A DNA stretch of 38,300 nt from JACCZR01 sp035296565 (GCA_035296565.1 DATHAQ010000008.1:1-38300); one strand, 5' to 3'. Positions 1 to 7,306 are shown, numbered from the stretch's first letter. Notes: a model not told the origin generated them from the letters alone. A program made the numbers and translations.

Positions 1-645
1 GAGCCCCTGCGGATTGCGGTGGCCGAGGGAGAAGATCTCGGGCCGCCCGCCGCGGCCGCGGAACTGCCCTGGCGAGAGCCGCAGGACCTTGCCGTTGAGC
101 GAGCCGCGCTCCTGCGCGAGGTTGTCCTGCCCGGCCTCGCCGGAGGTCACGTAGAGCTTCCCGTCGGGCCCGAAGCGCATGCGGCCGCCGTCGTGGATCA
201 CGCCCGCCCGGATGCCGTCGAGCACCACGGCCTGCTCCTCGAGGCGGTCACCCGAAATGCGGTAGCGCGCCACCTCGTTGCCGCCGCTGGTGGTGCGATA
301 GAGGTAGACGAAGCCGTTGCGCTCGAAGTCCGGGTCGACCACCACGCCGAGCAACCCGCCTTCGCCGGCGTCTTCCACCTCCATCTCGGCCAGCGGCTCG
401 GCGCGCAGGCGCCCGCGAGCGCTGAGCAGGCGCACCCGGCCCGGGCGCTCGGTGATCAGCGCGCGGCCATCGGGCAGGAACGCGAGGTCCCAGGGCACCT
501 CGAGCCCGCTGGCAACCGTCTGCGCGGGCGGCGCGCGCGGCGGCGCCCGGGAGGGGGCCGGGCGCTCCCGATCGTCACCGCCGCAGCCGGCGATGGCAAA
601 GGCGGCGAGGAGGACCAGCCGCAGCGCGGCGGGCGGCAGCGGCAC
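1..645 (-). CDS. PQQ-dependent sugar dehydrogenase (aldose sugar dehydrogenase type), lipoprotein, C-terminus outside window
   Basis: Only the first about 215 codons are present; the gene runs off the left edge. The reading matches soluble glucose/sorbosone dehydrogenases: a beta-propeller opening of the type 'GLEVPWDLAFLPDGRALITE', then ERPGRVRL, GGLLGVVVDP and GHRNPQG. Known members oxidise aldoses outside the cell with PQQ. The N-terminus is a lipoprotein signal: a hydrophobic stretch ends in AIAGC, so the Cys should be lipidated. I chose GTG at 645 because a -10-like TATGGT (658-653) lies 7 bases upstream; the ATG at 657 would sit inside that hexamer. The -10 is shared with the divergent gene starting at 667. 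The family is clear; the substrate cannot be told. Confidence 0.85.
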   Translation of the reverse strand, partial: MPLPPAALRLVLLAAFAIAGCGGDDRERPAPSRAPPRAPPAQTVASGLEVPWDLAFLPDGRALITERPGRVRLLSARGRLRAEPLAEMEVEDAGEGGLLGVVVDPDFERNGFVYLYRTTSGGNEVARYRISGDRLEEQAVVLDGIRAGVIHDGGRMRFGPDGKLYVTSGEAGQDNLAQERGSLNGKVLRLSPGQFRGRGGRPEIFSLGHRNPQGL

Positions 646-651
646 GCCGTC

Positions 652-658
652 TACCATA
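652..658. promoter_or_regulatory. shared bidirectional -10 element (TACCATA)
   Basis: TACCAT reads as a -10 hexamer on the plus strand (652-657, 9 bases before ATG 667). The complementary TATGGT reads as one on the minus strand (658-653, 7 bases before GTG 645). The spacer between the two start codons is only 21 bases, so both promoters must overlap. Neither side has a convincing -35. Confidence 0.5.
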
Positions 659-666
659 GGGAAGGC

Positions 667-948
667 ATGAGCTCTGAAGACCCCTTCGGCGGACTCTTCG
701 GCGACCCGGACGAGCTGCGCAAGCGCCTCGGTGAGATGGCCGAGCAGATGCAGGGCGCACAGAAGGTGGCGTGGGCCGACAACGCCATCAAGCTCGCCGC
801 TGACATGACCATCGCCGGCATCAACCGGCTCAACCTCCAGGGCAACGCCGAGCAGCAGGCGGCCGAAGTGCGCGAAGCCATCCGCACGCTGTTCCCGGAG
901 GCGGTCATCCTCGTGCGCGAGGCGCGCGAGGGCTTCGGCGCCAGCTAA
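667..948 (+). CDS. conserved-looking hypothetical protein, 93 aa
   Basis: I do not recognise a family. The protein is small, soluble and mostly helical by composition: an acidic start with 'FGGLFGDPDELRKRLGEM', a Gln/Ala-rich middle and a C-terminal 'EVREAIRTLFPEAVILVREA' helix. No signal peptide or membrane segment is visible. ATG 667 is preceded by GGGAAGG at 659-665 and by a -10-like TACCAT at 652-657, so either leaderless or very short-leader translation is possible. It is divergent from the sugar dehydrogenase lipoprotein and convergent with the flippase-like gene, with only 33 bases between stops. GC-rich third positions support it as a real gene. Confidence 0.7.
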   Translation: MSSEDPFGGLFGDPDELRKRLGEMAEQMQGAQKVAWADNAIKLAADMTIAGINRLNLQGNAEQQAAEVREAIRTLFPEAVILVREAREGFGAS

Positions 949-970
949 AGCGCGCCGCGCGCACGCCCCT

Positions 971-1010
971 CGGAAAATCGCTCAGGCGGCAGAGGACTTT
1001 TTCGGAGGGG
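971..1010 (+). repeat. palindromic element copy 1 (CTCAGGCGGC core)
   Basis: The core CTCAG-GCGG-CAGAG (981-994) is flanked by GGAAAA on the left (972-977) and TTTTTC on the right (998-1003). The outer arms CCCCTC (966-971) and GAGGGG (1005-1010) can also pair. It lies in the junction of two convergent genes and covers the last codons of the flippase-like gene. It is one of three related copies in the window (also at 14825-14858 and 37777-37807). A role as bidirectional terminator fits this site. Confidence 0.6.
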
Positions 1011-1995
1011 ACCCTGCCGTCCGGGCCGCCTTCTCGGCCTCCCGCTCCTCCCTCCCTCGCCGGATGACCTCCTTGAACGAGCGCACGCGGAATATGAACA
1101 GCAGGGCGAGGAAGCCGACGCCGAGGGTGAAGGCGCCGATGGCCACCTGCTGGCCCACTGAGTAGGCGGCGACAGTGGCCCCGGAGGCCGAACCGGCGAA
1201 CACCTTGGCCAGCAGCGCCTGCTGTACGCCCGCCCCCTGAGGCGTGAACGGCACCAGCGCCGAGACCGCGTTGACGCCCAGGACCAGCAGCACGTTGGTC
1301 ACCGAGCCGCCGACCCCGAAGGCCTCGAGCAGGAACCAGAAGGCGGTGAAGCGAAAGCCCCAGCCGGCCAGCTGGACGAGCCAGACCTCCCGGAAGTAGC
1401 GCCGGCGGTCGCGCAGGATCGTGAGACCCTGGCGCACCCGCTCCCAGAAGCGTTTCACGCGCGCGGACAGGACGCCGAAGGCGGTGACGAAGGCGATGCC
1501 GAGGAACGTGAGCAGGAAGAGCGTGAACTCCGGGTGGGAGGCGAAGAAGGAGAGGTCGAAGGCGTCGAGGTCGGCGAAGTCGGGCGGCTTGGGAAAGACG
1601 CCCTGCGTGAACGCGAAGGCCAGGACCGGGATGGCGATCGTCAGGTCGAAGACCATCTCCACGAAGAAGCTCGAGGCCACGGCCGGGTAGCTGGACTCGG
1701 GGACGGAGTTCTTGGTCAGGAAGAGCCGAACGACGTCGCCGCCGCGCGCAGGGACCACGGCGTTGAAGCCGTAACCCGCGAAGTAGGCGCCCCAGATGTC
1801 GCGGAAGCGGATCGGCTTGTCGGGGTAGGCGGCGCGGAGGATGTTCAGCGACGCGCGGGCGCGAAGCGTCAGGTAGACCCCGAACGACGCCAGCGCGACC
1901 AGGAGCGGGAGAAGGTCTACCTCGGCGAGGTTGGTGAAGAACTTGTCGATCGCCTCGAAGAACGAGCGAAAAGACTCGCCGACCGTGGCGGTCAC
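982..1995 (-). CDS. flippase-like membrane protein (lysylphosphatidylglycerol synthase TM region / UPF0104 family)
   Basis: A 337-residue polytopic membrane protein. Features of the LPG-synthase TM-domain/flippase-like family are visible: 'GYGFNAVVPARGGDVVRLFL' near residue 80, then several hydrophobic helices, and 'GVNAVSALVPFTPQGAGVQQ' near residue 245. The C-terminus is a charged cytosolic tail (RRGREEREAEKAA). Family members move lipids or lipid-linked molecules across the membrane; the substrate here is unknown. Start: GTG 1995 overlaps the stop of the upstream glycosylase gene in a GTGA quartet, implying translational coupling. A longer reading back to 2064 would lie inside that gene and is not preferred. 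The last codons overlap the palindromic element at 971-1010. Confidence 0.85.
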   Translation of the reverse strand: MTATVGESFRSFFEAIDKFFTNLAEVDLLPLLVALASFGVYLTLRARASLNILRAAYPDKPIRFRDIWGAYFAGYGFNAVVPARGGDVVRLFLTKNSVPESSYPAVASSFFVEMVFDLTIAIPVLAFAFTQGVFPKPPDFADLDAFDLSFFASHPEFTLFLLTFLGIAFVTAFGVLSARVKRFWERVRQGLTILRDRRRYFREVWLVQLAGWGFRFTAFWFLLEAFGVGGSVTNVLLVLGVNAVSALVPFTPQGAGVQQALLAKVFAGSASGATVAAYSVGQQVAIGAFTLGVGFLALLFIFRVRSFKEVIRRGREEREAEKAARTAGSPPKKSSAA

Positions 1996-2834
1996 TTCAG
2001 CAGCCGCGACAGGCGGCGGTCTTTGAGCACGCGCCCGCCGGTCTGCTCCTGCGGGCAGTAGCACATGACGTAGTCCTTGAAGTGGATCGCCTCGATCGTC
2101 GTACCGCAGCGCGGACAGGGCTCACCGGCGCGGCGGTGCACCTGCAGCGGCATGGGCAGCTTGTCGGGAATCGTCGCGCCGAGCACCTCCTCGTAGTGGT
2201 CGAGCGCGCCCTGGAGCGTCGTGGTGAAGGCCTCGGCCAGGGCCTGGACCTCGGCCGGCTCCAGGTCCGAGCCCTTGCGGAAGGGCGAGAGCTTCGCGGT
2301 CCAGAGAATCTCGTCCACCCAGGAGCGCCCGATGCCGGAGACCGCCCGCTGGTCGCGGAGCAAAGGGTGGAGGTGTCGCGGCTGGTCGAGCAACTCGGGC
2401 AGGTTCTCAGGCGGTGGCAGCGCCTCGGGCCCCAGCGACGCAACCTGCTCGTCCAGGACGATCTCGTCCAGTGGGAGGAGTTTCGCCCAGGCGCGCTGCT
2501 GTGTGCCGAACTCGCGCAGCCGCAGCTCGCGGCCGTCGTCGAGGCGCAGGAGGAGGCGCGAAGCCTTGTCGCGCAGCGAGGCGCGCGAGTCGAACAGCTG
2601 AAGGCGGCCCGCAGACATGAGGTGGATCAGCAGGGCCAGGTCGCCAAGCTCGACCGTGAGCATCTTGCCCACCCGGCCCACGCGGTCGATCGTCCGACCC
2701 GTGAGCGCGTCCAGCGGCGGGTCGAAGGTCTTCATGGTGACCATGCCGGGAGCCAGCGCGGACTCCACGCGAGCGCCGGAAGCGGCGCCCGTCAAGCGGC
2801 GGGCCGCGATCTCGACCTCGGGTAACTCGGGCAC
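1992..2834 (-). CDS. Fpg/Nei-family DNA glycosylase
   Basis: 280 residues, the usual family length. It opens with (M)PELPEVE, supplying the catalytic N-terminal Pro-2 and Glu-3; the conserved Lys lies in VGRVGKML near residue 58. The helix-two-turn-helix region reads 'AVSGIGRSWVDEILW' near residues 163-177. Family enzymes excise oxidised bases and nick the AP site by beta/delta elimination. The C-terminal zinc finger is odd: Cys240, Cys243 and Cys260 are present, but the position of the fourth ligand (263) is Glu, with an extra Cys at 258. GTG 2834 lies 7 bases after a -10-like TAGCCT (2847-2842). It is the first gene of an operon with the flippase-like gene. Whether it is Fpg-like or Nei-like cannot be decided by eye. 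Confidence 0.92.
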   Translation of the reverse strand: MPELPEVEIAARRLTGAASGARVESALAPGMVTMKTFDPPLDALTGRTIDRVGRVGKMLTVELGDLALLIHLMSAGRLQLFDSRASLRDKASRLLLRLDDGRELRLREFGTQQRAWAKLLPLDEIVLDEQVASLGPEALPPPENLPELLDQPRHLHPLLRDQRAVSGIGRSWVDEILWTAKLSPFRKGSDLEPAEVQALAEAFTTTLQGALDHYEEVLGATIPDKLPMPLQVHRRAGEPCPRCGTTIEAIHFKDYVMCYCPQEQTGGRVLKDRRLSRLLK

Positions 2835-2841
2835 GTGCCTG

Positions 2842-2851
2842 AGGCTACGAT
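2842..2851. promoter_or_regulatory. overlapping divergent -10 elements (AGGCTACGAT)
   Basis: TAGCCT on the minus strand (2847-2842) serves the glycosylase gene, 7 bases before its GTG. TACGAT on the plus strand (2846-2851) could serve the RpiB-like gene, which then has a short leader with a GAAGAGG ribosome site at 2864-2870. The two hexamers share the central TA. Confidence 0.45.
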
Positions 2852-2878
2852 GGTCGCCGCGGTGAAGAGGACGATGAG

Positions 2879-3316
2879 ATGAGGATCTCTGTGGCGACCG
2901 ACGAGCGCACCGGGGTCGCCGACGCCGTGGTGGAGGAGCTGCGCAAGCGCGGACACGACCCGCTGCTGCACGGCGCCCTCAACGCCGACGAGCGCGACGA
3001 CTGGGCCTGGGCCAGCGAGGCTGCCGCACGCGACGTGGCCGAGGGGCGGGCCGACCAGGCCGTGGTGGCCTGCTGGACGGGCACCGGCGCGTCGATTGCC
3101 GCCAACAAGGTGCCCGGTACGCGGGCCGCGCTCTGCGCGGACGCCGAGACTGCGTCGGGTGCGCGCAAGTGGAACGACGCGAACGTGCTCGCCCTCTCGC
3201 TCAGGACCACGAGCGAGGCCCTGCTGGAGGAGATCCTCGACGCCTGGTTCGGCGGCGAGCCGAGCGCCGAGCCCGACGATGTGGCCAACGTGGACCATGT
3301 CGGCGAGATCTCCTGA
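2879..3316 (+). CDS. RpiB/LacA/LacB-family sugar-phosphate isomerase-like protein, atypical active site
   Basis: 145 residues, the family length. The fold signature is plain: 'ACWTGTGASIAANKVPGTRA' corresponds to the CGTGxGxSIAANKxxGxRA loop of RpiB and keeps its catalytic Cys. Other active-site positions differ: the N-terminal Asp-His pair of RpiB reads Asp-Glu (ATDERTG), and the His before NDxNVLA reads Trp (RKWNDANVLAL). RpiB interconverts ribose-5-P and ribulose-5-P; with these changes the reaction here is uncertain. ATG 2879 is supported by GAAGAGG at 2864-2870. It is divergent from the glycosylase gene. Assignment to the superfamily is firm, to RpiB activity weak. Confidence 0.8.
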   Translation: MRISVATDERTGVADAVVEELRKRGHDPLLHGALNADERDDWAWASEAAARDVAEGRADQAVVACWTGTGASIAANKVPGTRAALCADAETASGARKWNDANVLALSLRTTSEALLEEILDAWFGGEPSAEPDDVANVDHVGEIS

Positions 3317-3326
3317 CCCAGGGCAC

Positions 3327-3356
3327 TTGTACTTAACTAAACGAACGGGTAATAAT
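3327..3356 (+). promoter_or_regulatory. strong promoter with both -35 and -10, and a possible operator, upstream of the R2-like oxidase
   Basis: TTGTAC (3327-3332), an 18-base spacer and AATAAT (3351-3356) form the best full promoter seen in the window, in an unusually AT-rich patch. Transcription would begin about 7 bases downstream, at or just before ATG 3364. A weak dyad TAAACG-AA-CGGGTA (3338-3351) lies between the hexamers, a plausible but unproven site for the TetR protein encoded by the same operon. Confidence 0.6.
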
Positions 3357-4293
3357 GCCGTCCATGGCTGACACGGACGCCGTTCAAGTTCTCGCCGACG
3401 CCGACATCGACCAGGTCATGGCCGGTCTCGACCGCATCGTGGAGGCGGCTCCCTCCTATGGGAAGCTGTTCGCGCGCTGGGAGCGCCAGCCCTGGAGCAG
3501 CGAGCAGTTCGACTTCTCGCTCGACGCCGAGCAGTGGGCCGACCCCGACCTGATCGGCCGGGAGCAGAAGGACTTCTTCCAGTGGTCGTGCTCGTCATTC
3601 TTCCTCGGCGAGGAGCGGGTGACCACCGAGCTGCTGCCCTTCGCGATTGCCGCGCCCTCGCACGAAGCGCGCGCCTTCCTGGCCACGCAGATCTCCGACG
3701 AGGCTAAGCACATGGTCTTCTTCGACCGCTTCTACCGCGAGGTCTTCGGGGTGGATGCGCTCACGCTGTCGGAGAACGTAGAGGCCCAGAGGCCGAAGAT
3801 GAAGCCCGAGTACGGGCAGCTCTTCGACGAGATACTGCACGACTGCGCGGAGACGGTCCGAAAGGACCCTGGCGACTTCGACGCGCTGGTGCGCGGGATC
3901 ACCGTCTACATGATCGTCATCGAGGGGACGCTCGCGCTGACCGGCGCGCGCTTCATGCTGCGCACGATGAAGGAAAACGGCTGGCTGCCCGGCTTCCAGC
4001 AGGGCTTCACCGCCGTCAACCGCGACGAGTCGAGGCACGTGGGCTTCGGCGTGAAGTTCCTGGCCGATGCCATCAAGGCCGACCCCCGGCACGCCAAGAC
4101 CATTCAGGACACGCTCGAGGAGACCTTGCCGGTGGGTACGCTCGCGCTCGCCCCGCCGTACGCGGACGATCCGTTCGACTTCGTGACGCCCTTCGGCTAC
4201 GGCTCCCAGGAGATCTTCGAGTACGCAATGCGGTCGCTCTCGAAGAAGCTCGCTGCCATGGGCATGGAGCCCGTTGGTCAAGCGGCCGCCTGA
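3355..4293 (+). CDS. R2-like (ferritin-superfamily) di-metal oxidase, R2lox type
   Basis: 312 residues. The six metal ligands of the ribonucleotide-reductase R2 fold are all in place: Glu86 (GEERV), Glu116 and His119 (DEAKH), Glu190 (VIEGTLALTG), Glu225 and His228 (DESRH). Val89 sits three after Glu86 and Tyr185 five before Glu190, the spacings of the Val-Tyr ether crosslink in R2-like ligand-binding oxidases (R2lox; Mn/Fe centre). That makes R2lox more likely than a true ribonucleotide reductase subunit, and no large subunit is nearby. The promoter places transcription start at about ATG 3364, so Met4 may be the true start. The gene overlaps the following TetR gene by 20 bases, indicating one operon. 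Confidence 0.85.
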   Translation: MPSMADTDAVQVLADADIDQVMAGLDRIVEAAPSYGKLFARWERQPWSSEQFDFSLDAEQWADPDLIGREQKDFFQWSCSSFFLGEERVTTELLPFAIAAPSHEARAFLATQISDEAKHMVFFDRFYREVFGVDALTLSENVEAQRPKMKPEYGQLFDEILHDCAETVRKDPGDFDALVRGITVYMIVIEGTLALTGARFMLRTMKENGWLPGFQQGFTAVNRDESRHVGFGVKFLADAIKADPRHAKTIQDTLEETLPVGTLALAPPYADDPFDFVTPFGYGSQEIFEYAMRSLSKKLAAMGMEPVGQAAA

Positions 4294-4900
4294 GGCGGCA
4301 GCCGCCCGGGGACCGGGTCGCCCGGCGTCGGGCGCCCGCGAACGCGTGCTCGAGGCTGGCTTCGAAGTGCTCAAGGAGGAGGGCTTCGCGGGGCTGACCA
4401 CCGCGAAGGTGGCGGCTCGCAGCGGCCAGAACAAGGCGCTGATCTCCTACCACTTCGGGTCCAAGCAGGGCCTCGTGGCGGCGGTGGGCCGCGAGGTGCG
4501 CGACTCGATCACCTTGGAGGTGCTCGGCGGCATGGGCGAGCCCACGACGGTCGAAGAGGTGGTGCGGGGCCTGCTCGACGGCCTGTGGCGGGTGATCGAC
4601 GAGGACCCGCGCCTGACGCGCCTCTACTTCGACCTGTCGGCCGTCTCGGTCGTCGAGCGCGACGTGAGGACCGTGATGCGCGAGATGAAGACCGGTTGGC
4701 AGGAGGTGACCGCGCAGATGCTGCTGAGCGCCGGCGACGGCCCGTCGTCGCCGGCCGCCGCCGAGGCCGGGATCGTGCTCGTCATGGCCGGTGTAGAGGG
4801 TCTGGCCCTGGAGCGCCTCGAACGCGGCGAGACGGCCGCCCTTCGCCGGGCTTGCGAGCTGTTCGTCGGCTCGGCGAGCGCGGCGATCAGGGGAGCTTGA
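4274..4900 (+). CDS. TetR-family transcriptional regulator
   Basis: About 208 residues. The N-terminal helix-turn-helix is typical: 'RERVLEAGFEVLKEEGFAGL' then TTAKVAARSGQNKALISYHFGSK, with the recognition-helix end YHFGSKQGLV. The C-terminal ligand domain has no recognisable specificity. The start is TTG 4274, inside the end of the R2-like oxidase gene; no better start lies before the HTH. Co-transcription with the oxidase suggests it controls that operon, perhaps through the dyad at 3338-3351 (inference). It overlaps the convergent cupredoxin gene by 14 bases. Confidence 0.85.
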   Translation: MVKRPPEAAAARGPGRPASGARERVLEAGFEVLKEEGFAGLTTAKVAARSGQNKALISYHFGSKQGLVAAVGREVRDSITLEVLGGMGEPTTVEEVVRGLLDGLWRVIDEDPRLTRLYFDLSAVSVVERDVRTVMREMKTGWQEVTAQMLLSAGDGPSSPAAAEAGIVLVMAGVEGLALERLERGETAALRRACELFVGSASAAIRGA

Positions 4901-5543
4901 TCCGCATCCGCACCGTCTTGGTGGCGGAGCGGTTGCCCGCATCGTCGACGGCCTGCAGCCGGGCCAGGTAGCGCCCGGGGCGCAGGCCACGCCCGCGGAC
5001 CCGAATCGAGCGCTCGCCGGCCCCCAGCCGGGCCCGTAGCCGGCGCAGCCGCCTGCCGGGGCGGCGGACCGTCGCGATCGAGCCGCGCACGGTGGCGGTC
5101 TCCGAGAGCCGGAAGCGCAGGCGCGTGCCCGGACGACGGCAGCCGCGGCCGGGGACGCAGAAGCGCGCGGGCCGGGCGCGCAGGCCGGTGAGCCGCGGTG
5201 CGGTGAGGTCGGGCGGAGCCACCAGCACGGACCCCCTCATGTCCGGGTGCACGGTGCAGAAGTAGGTGAAGCGGCCGAGGCGGTCGAAGCGGTGCACGAA
5301 ATCGGGGCCGCCTATGCGGGGCGCGCCCGAAGCGAAGGACTCGGCCTGACCGGCGTCGCTGGTGACGGTGTGGTCCTGGGCGCCGCGAAAGCGCCAGGTG
5401 ACCGACTCGCCGGGCACGATGCGCGCCTCGCGGGGCGCGTAGTCGAAGTCGACGATGTCCACCGTGGCGGGCACGGCCGCCGCCGGAACCGCCAGGGCAA
5501 CCAGCAGTCCGGCCAGAAGGGACATCGCCAGAGCGCGGCGCAC
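4887..5543 (-). CDS. secreted cupredoxin (plastocyanin-like) protein with C-terminal beta module
   Basis: About 218 residues. A signal peptide (RRALAMSLLAGLLVALAVPAAA) is followed by a type-1 copper domain: His59 (QDHTVTS) and Cys97, His100, Met103 in FYxFCTVHPDM style, numbered from the alternative GTG 5546. Such domains carry electrons outside the membrane. The second half (from about residue 115) is a basic beta-sandwich-like module with FRLSETATV and 'GRYLARLQAVDDAGNRS', a pattern repeated in secreted proteins of this lineage and again in the gene at 15874. GTG 5543 is chosen because it lies 6 bases after the -10-like TAGGCT (5555-5550). The gene overlaps the convergent TetR gene by 14 bases. 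Confidence 0.85.
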   Translation of the reverse strand: MRRALAMSLLAGLLVALAVPAAAVPATVDIVDFDYAPREARIVPGESVTWRFRGAQDHTVTSDAGQAESFASGAPRIGGPDFVHRFDRLGRFTYFCTVHPDMRGSVLVAPPDLTAPRLTGLRARPARFCVPGRGCRRPGTRLRFRLSETATVRGSIATVRRPGRRLRRLRARLGAGERSIRVRGRGLRPGRYLARLQAVDDAGNRSATKTVRMRIKLP

Positions 5544-5598
5544 CACTCCAGCCTAGACCGCGGGCCCAGCCGACGCGACGGTTCGCTCGCCTGCGAGC

Positions 5599-6675
5599 AT
5601 GCCGGCCCGCGTGAGCGAGCAGGTGGAGACGAAGGCGGAGGCCGCGGAGCTGGAGCGCCCGCCGCTGCTGGTACGCGAGTCGCTGGCCGAGTGGCTTGAC
5701 GGCCACGGCATCGGCGCCGGGCCGCTGGAGGCCGAGCGCATCGGCGAGGGGCACTCCAACGTCACCTACCTGATCGCCCGCGGCGACGCGCGCGTGGTGC
5801 TGCGGCGCCCGCCGCGCCCGCCCCTACCGCCCTCGGCGCATGACGTGCTCCGCGAGGCGCGCCTGCTGCAGGCGCTGGAGGGGACCAACGCGCGCGGGCC
5901 GCAGATCCTCGCCGTGTGCGAGGACGAGGAAGTGCTGGGGGTCCCGTTCTACGTGATGGCCGAGGAGCACGGCACCGTTGTCACGAGCACGCTGCCCGGC
6001 GCGCTCGACACCCCGGAGGAGCGGCGGCGTACCGGCGAGGAGCTGGTGGACGCCCTCGTCGAGATCCACGCGGTGGATTGGCGCGAGCGGGGGCTGGACT
6101 GGTTCGGCAAGCCGTCGGGCTACCTCGAACGGCAGCTACGACGCTTCAACGGCCTCTGGGACCACAACAAGACCCGTGACCTGCCCGTGGTCCAGGAGGT
6201 CGGGCAGTGGCTGGCCGACAACCTGCCCGAGTCGCCGCCGGCCACGATCGTCCACGGGGACTTCCGGCTCGGCAACGTGATGGTGGCCGACGAGGCCCCC
6301 GCCAGGGTGGTCGCGGTGTTCGACTGGGAGCTCTCGACGATCGGCGACCCGCTCGCCGACGTCGGCTACCTGAGCCTCACCTGGACCGAACCCGGCGAGG
6401 CCGACGACACGATGTTCTCCGCGCTGACCTCCGTGACCCGGGCGGAGGGCTTCCTCAGCCGCTCGGAGCTGGTCGCCCGCTACGAGGAGCGCTCGGGGCG
6501 CTCGGTGGAGGCGCTGAACTGGTACCAGGCGCTTGCCTCCTGGAAGGCCGCGGTGTTCATGGAGGGCAACTACAAGCGCTTCAAAGCCGGCGACAGCGAC
6601 GACGAGTTCCTGGCGATGTTCGACGAGGGAGTGCCGGCCCTGGCCGAGAAGGCCAAGCAATTGAGCGAGACCTGA
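5599..6675 (+). CDS. phosphotransferase of the aminoglycoside phosphotransferase (APH) family, ACAD10-type
   Basis: 358 residues with the APH/choline-kinase fold: N-lobe GEGHSNVTYLI with VVLRRPPRPP, catalytic loop VHGDFRLGNVM and metal-binding VFDWELSTIGDPLADVGY. This subgroup is best known as the kinase domain of ACAD10/ACAD11-like proteins and accompanies acyl-CoA dehydrogenases; 4-hydroxy-acid phosphorylation has been described for ACAD10/11. It is probably not an antibiotic-resistance enzyme. The next gene, 16 bases downstream, is a HAD hydrolase, the other accessory domain of ACAD10, so the two likely act together. No acyl-CoA dehydrogenase gene is in the window. The start ATG 5599 has only a weak ribosome site; GTG 5611 is an alternative. 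Confidence 0.85.
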   Translation: MPARVSEQVETKAEAAELERPPLLVRESLAEWLDGHGIGAGPLEAERIGEGHSNVTYLIARGDARVVLRRPPRPPLPPSAHDVLREARLLQALEGTNARGPQILAVCEDEEVLGVPFYVMAEEHGTVVTSTLPGALDTPEERRRTGEELVDALVEIHAVDWRERGLDWFGKPSGYLERQLRRFNGLWDHNKTRDLPVVQEVGQWLADNLPESPPATIVHGDFRLGNVMVADEAPARVVAVFDWELSTIGDPLADVGYLSLTWTEPGEADDTMFSALTSVTRAEGFLSRSELVARYEERSGRSVEALNWYQALASWKAAVFMEGNYKRFKAGDSDDEFLAMFDEGVPALAEKAKQLSET

Positions 6676-6691
6676 TGTCGGGCAATCGGTC

Positions 6692-7306
6692 GTGAGCGCG
6701 CAGCGCGCTCTGCTGGTCGATTTCGGAGGCGTTCTCACCACGAACGTCTTCAGATCCTTCCGCGAGTTCTGCGAGCGCGAGGGCCTCGACCCCAACGCCT
6801 TCCTCGACCTCTTCCGCTCCGACGAGGAGGCCCGCCGGGACCTGCGCCTCCTGGAGACCGGCAAGATCGACGAGGAGGAGTTCGCGTCGACGATCGGGCC
6901 CAAGATCGGACTCGACCGCACGGAGGGGTTCATCGACCGCCTGTTCGCGGGCATGACGCCCGACGGCGAGATGGTGGCCGCCGTCAAGCGGGCGAAGGCT
7001 CTCGGCGTGCCCACCGGCCTCGTGTCGAACTCGATGGGCGCCGGGCGCTATGACCGCGACAGCTTTCCGGAGATGTTCGACGGCGTGGTCATCTCCGGCG
7101 AAGTCGGCTTTCACAAGCCTCAGCCCGAGATCTACCGGCTGGGGGCCGAGAGCGTGGGCCTCGACCCGACCGAGTGCGTGTTCGTCGACGATCTACGAGA
7201 GAACTGCGACGGCGCGGAGGCTGTGGGAATGACCGCGGTGCTGCACCGCGGCGCCGACACCACGCTGCCCGCGCTCGAGCGGCTGCTCGGCGTCTCGTTG
7301 AGCTAG
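6692..7306 (+). CDS. HAD-superfamily hydrolase, ACAD10/epoxide-hydrolase N-domain type
   Basis: 204 residues. Motif I is LLVDFGGVLT with nucleophile Asp10; the usual second Asp is Gly, as is common in the 'DFGGVL' subgroup. Motif II is GLVSNS, the Lys motif GFHKPQPEIY, and the acidic motif VFVDDLRENCDGA. The cap is a small helical insert (DEEARRDLRLLETGKIDEEE region). The subgroup includes the HAD domains of ACAD10 and soluble epoxide hydrolase. It follows the APH-type kinase by 16 bases, so one operon. GTG 6692 is the start. Its stop TAG shares a CTAG tetranucleotide with the stop of the convergent coiled-coil gene. Confidence 0.85.
   Translation: MSAQRALLVDFGGVLTTNVFRSFREFCEREGLDPNAFLDLFRSDEEARRDLRLLETGKIDEEEFASTIGPKIGLDRTEGFIDRLFAGMTPDGEMVAAVKRAKALGVPTGLVSNSMGAGRYDRDSFPEMFDGVVISGEVGFHKPQPEIYRLGAESVGLDPTECVFVDDLRENCDGAEAVGMTAVLHRGADTTLPALERLLGVSLS

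Noticed and set aside
19..948. 309-codon plus-strand frame at the left edge
   Set aside because: Its first 215 codons are antisense to the sugar dehydrogenase; only the last 93 codons (667-948) look real.
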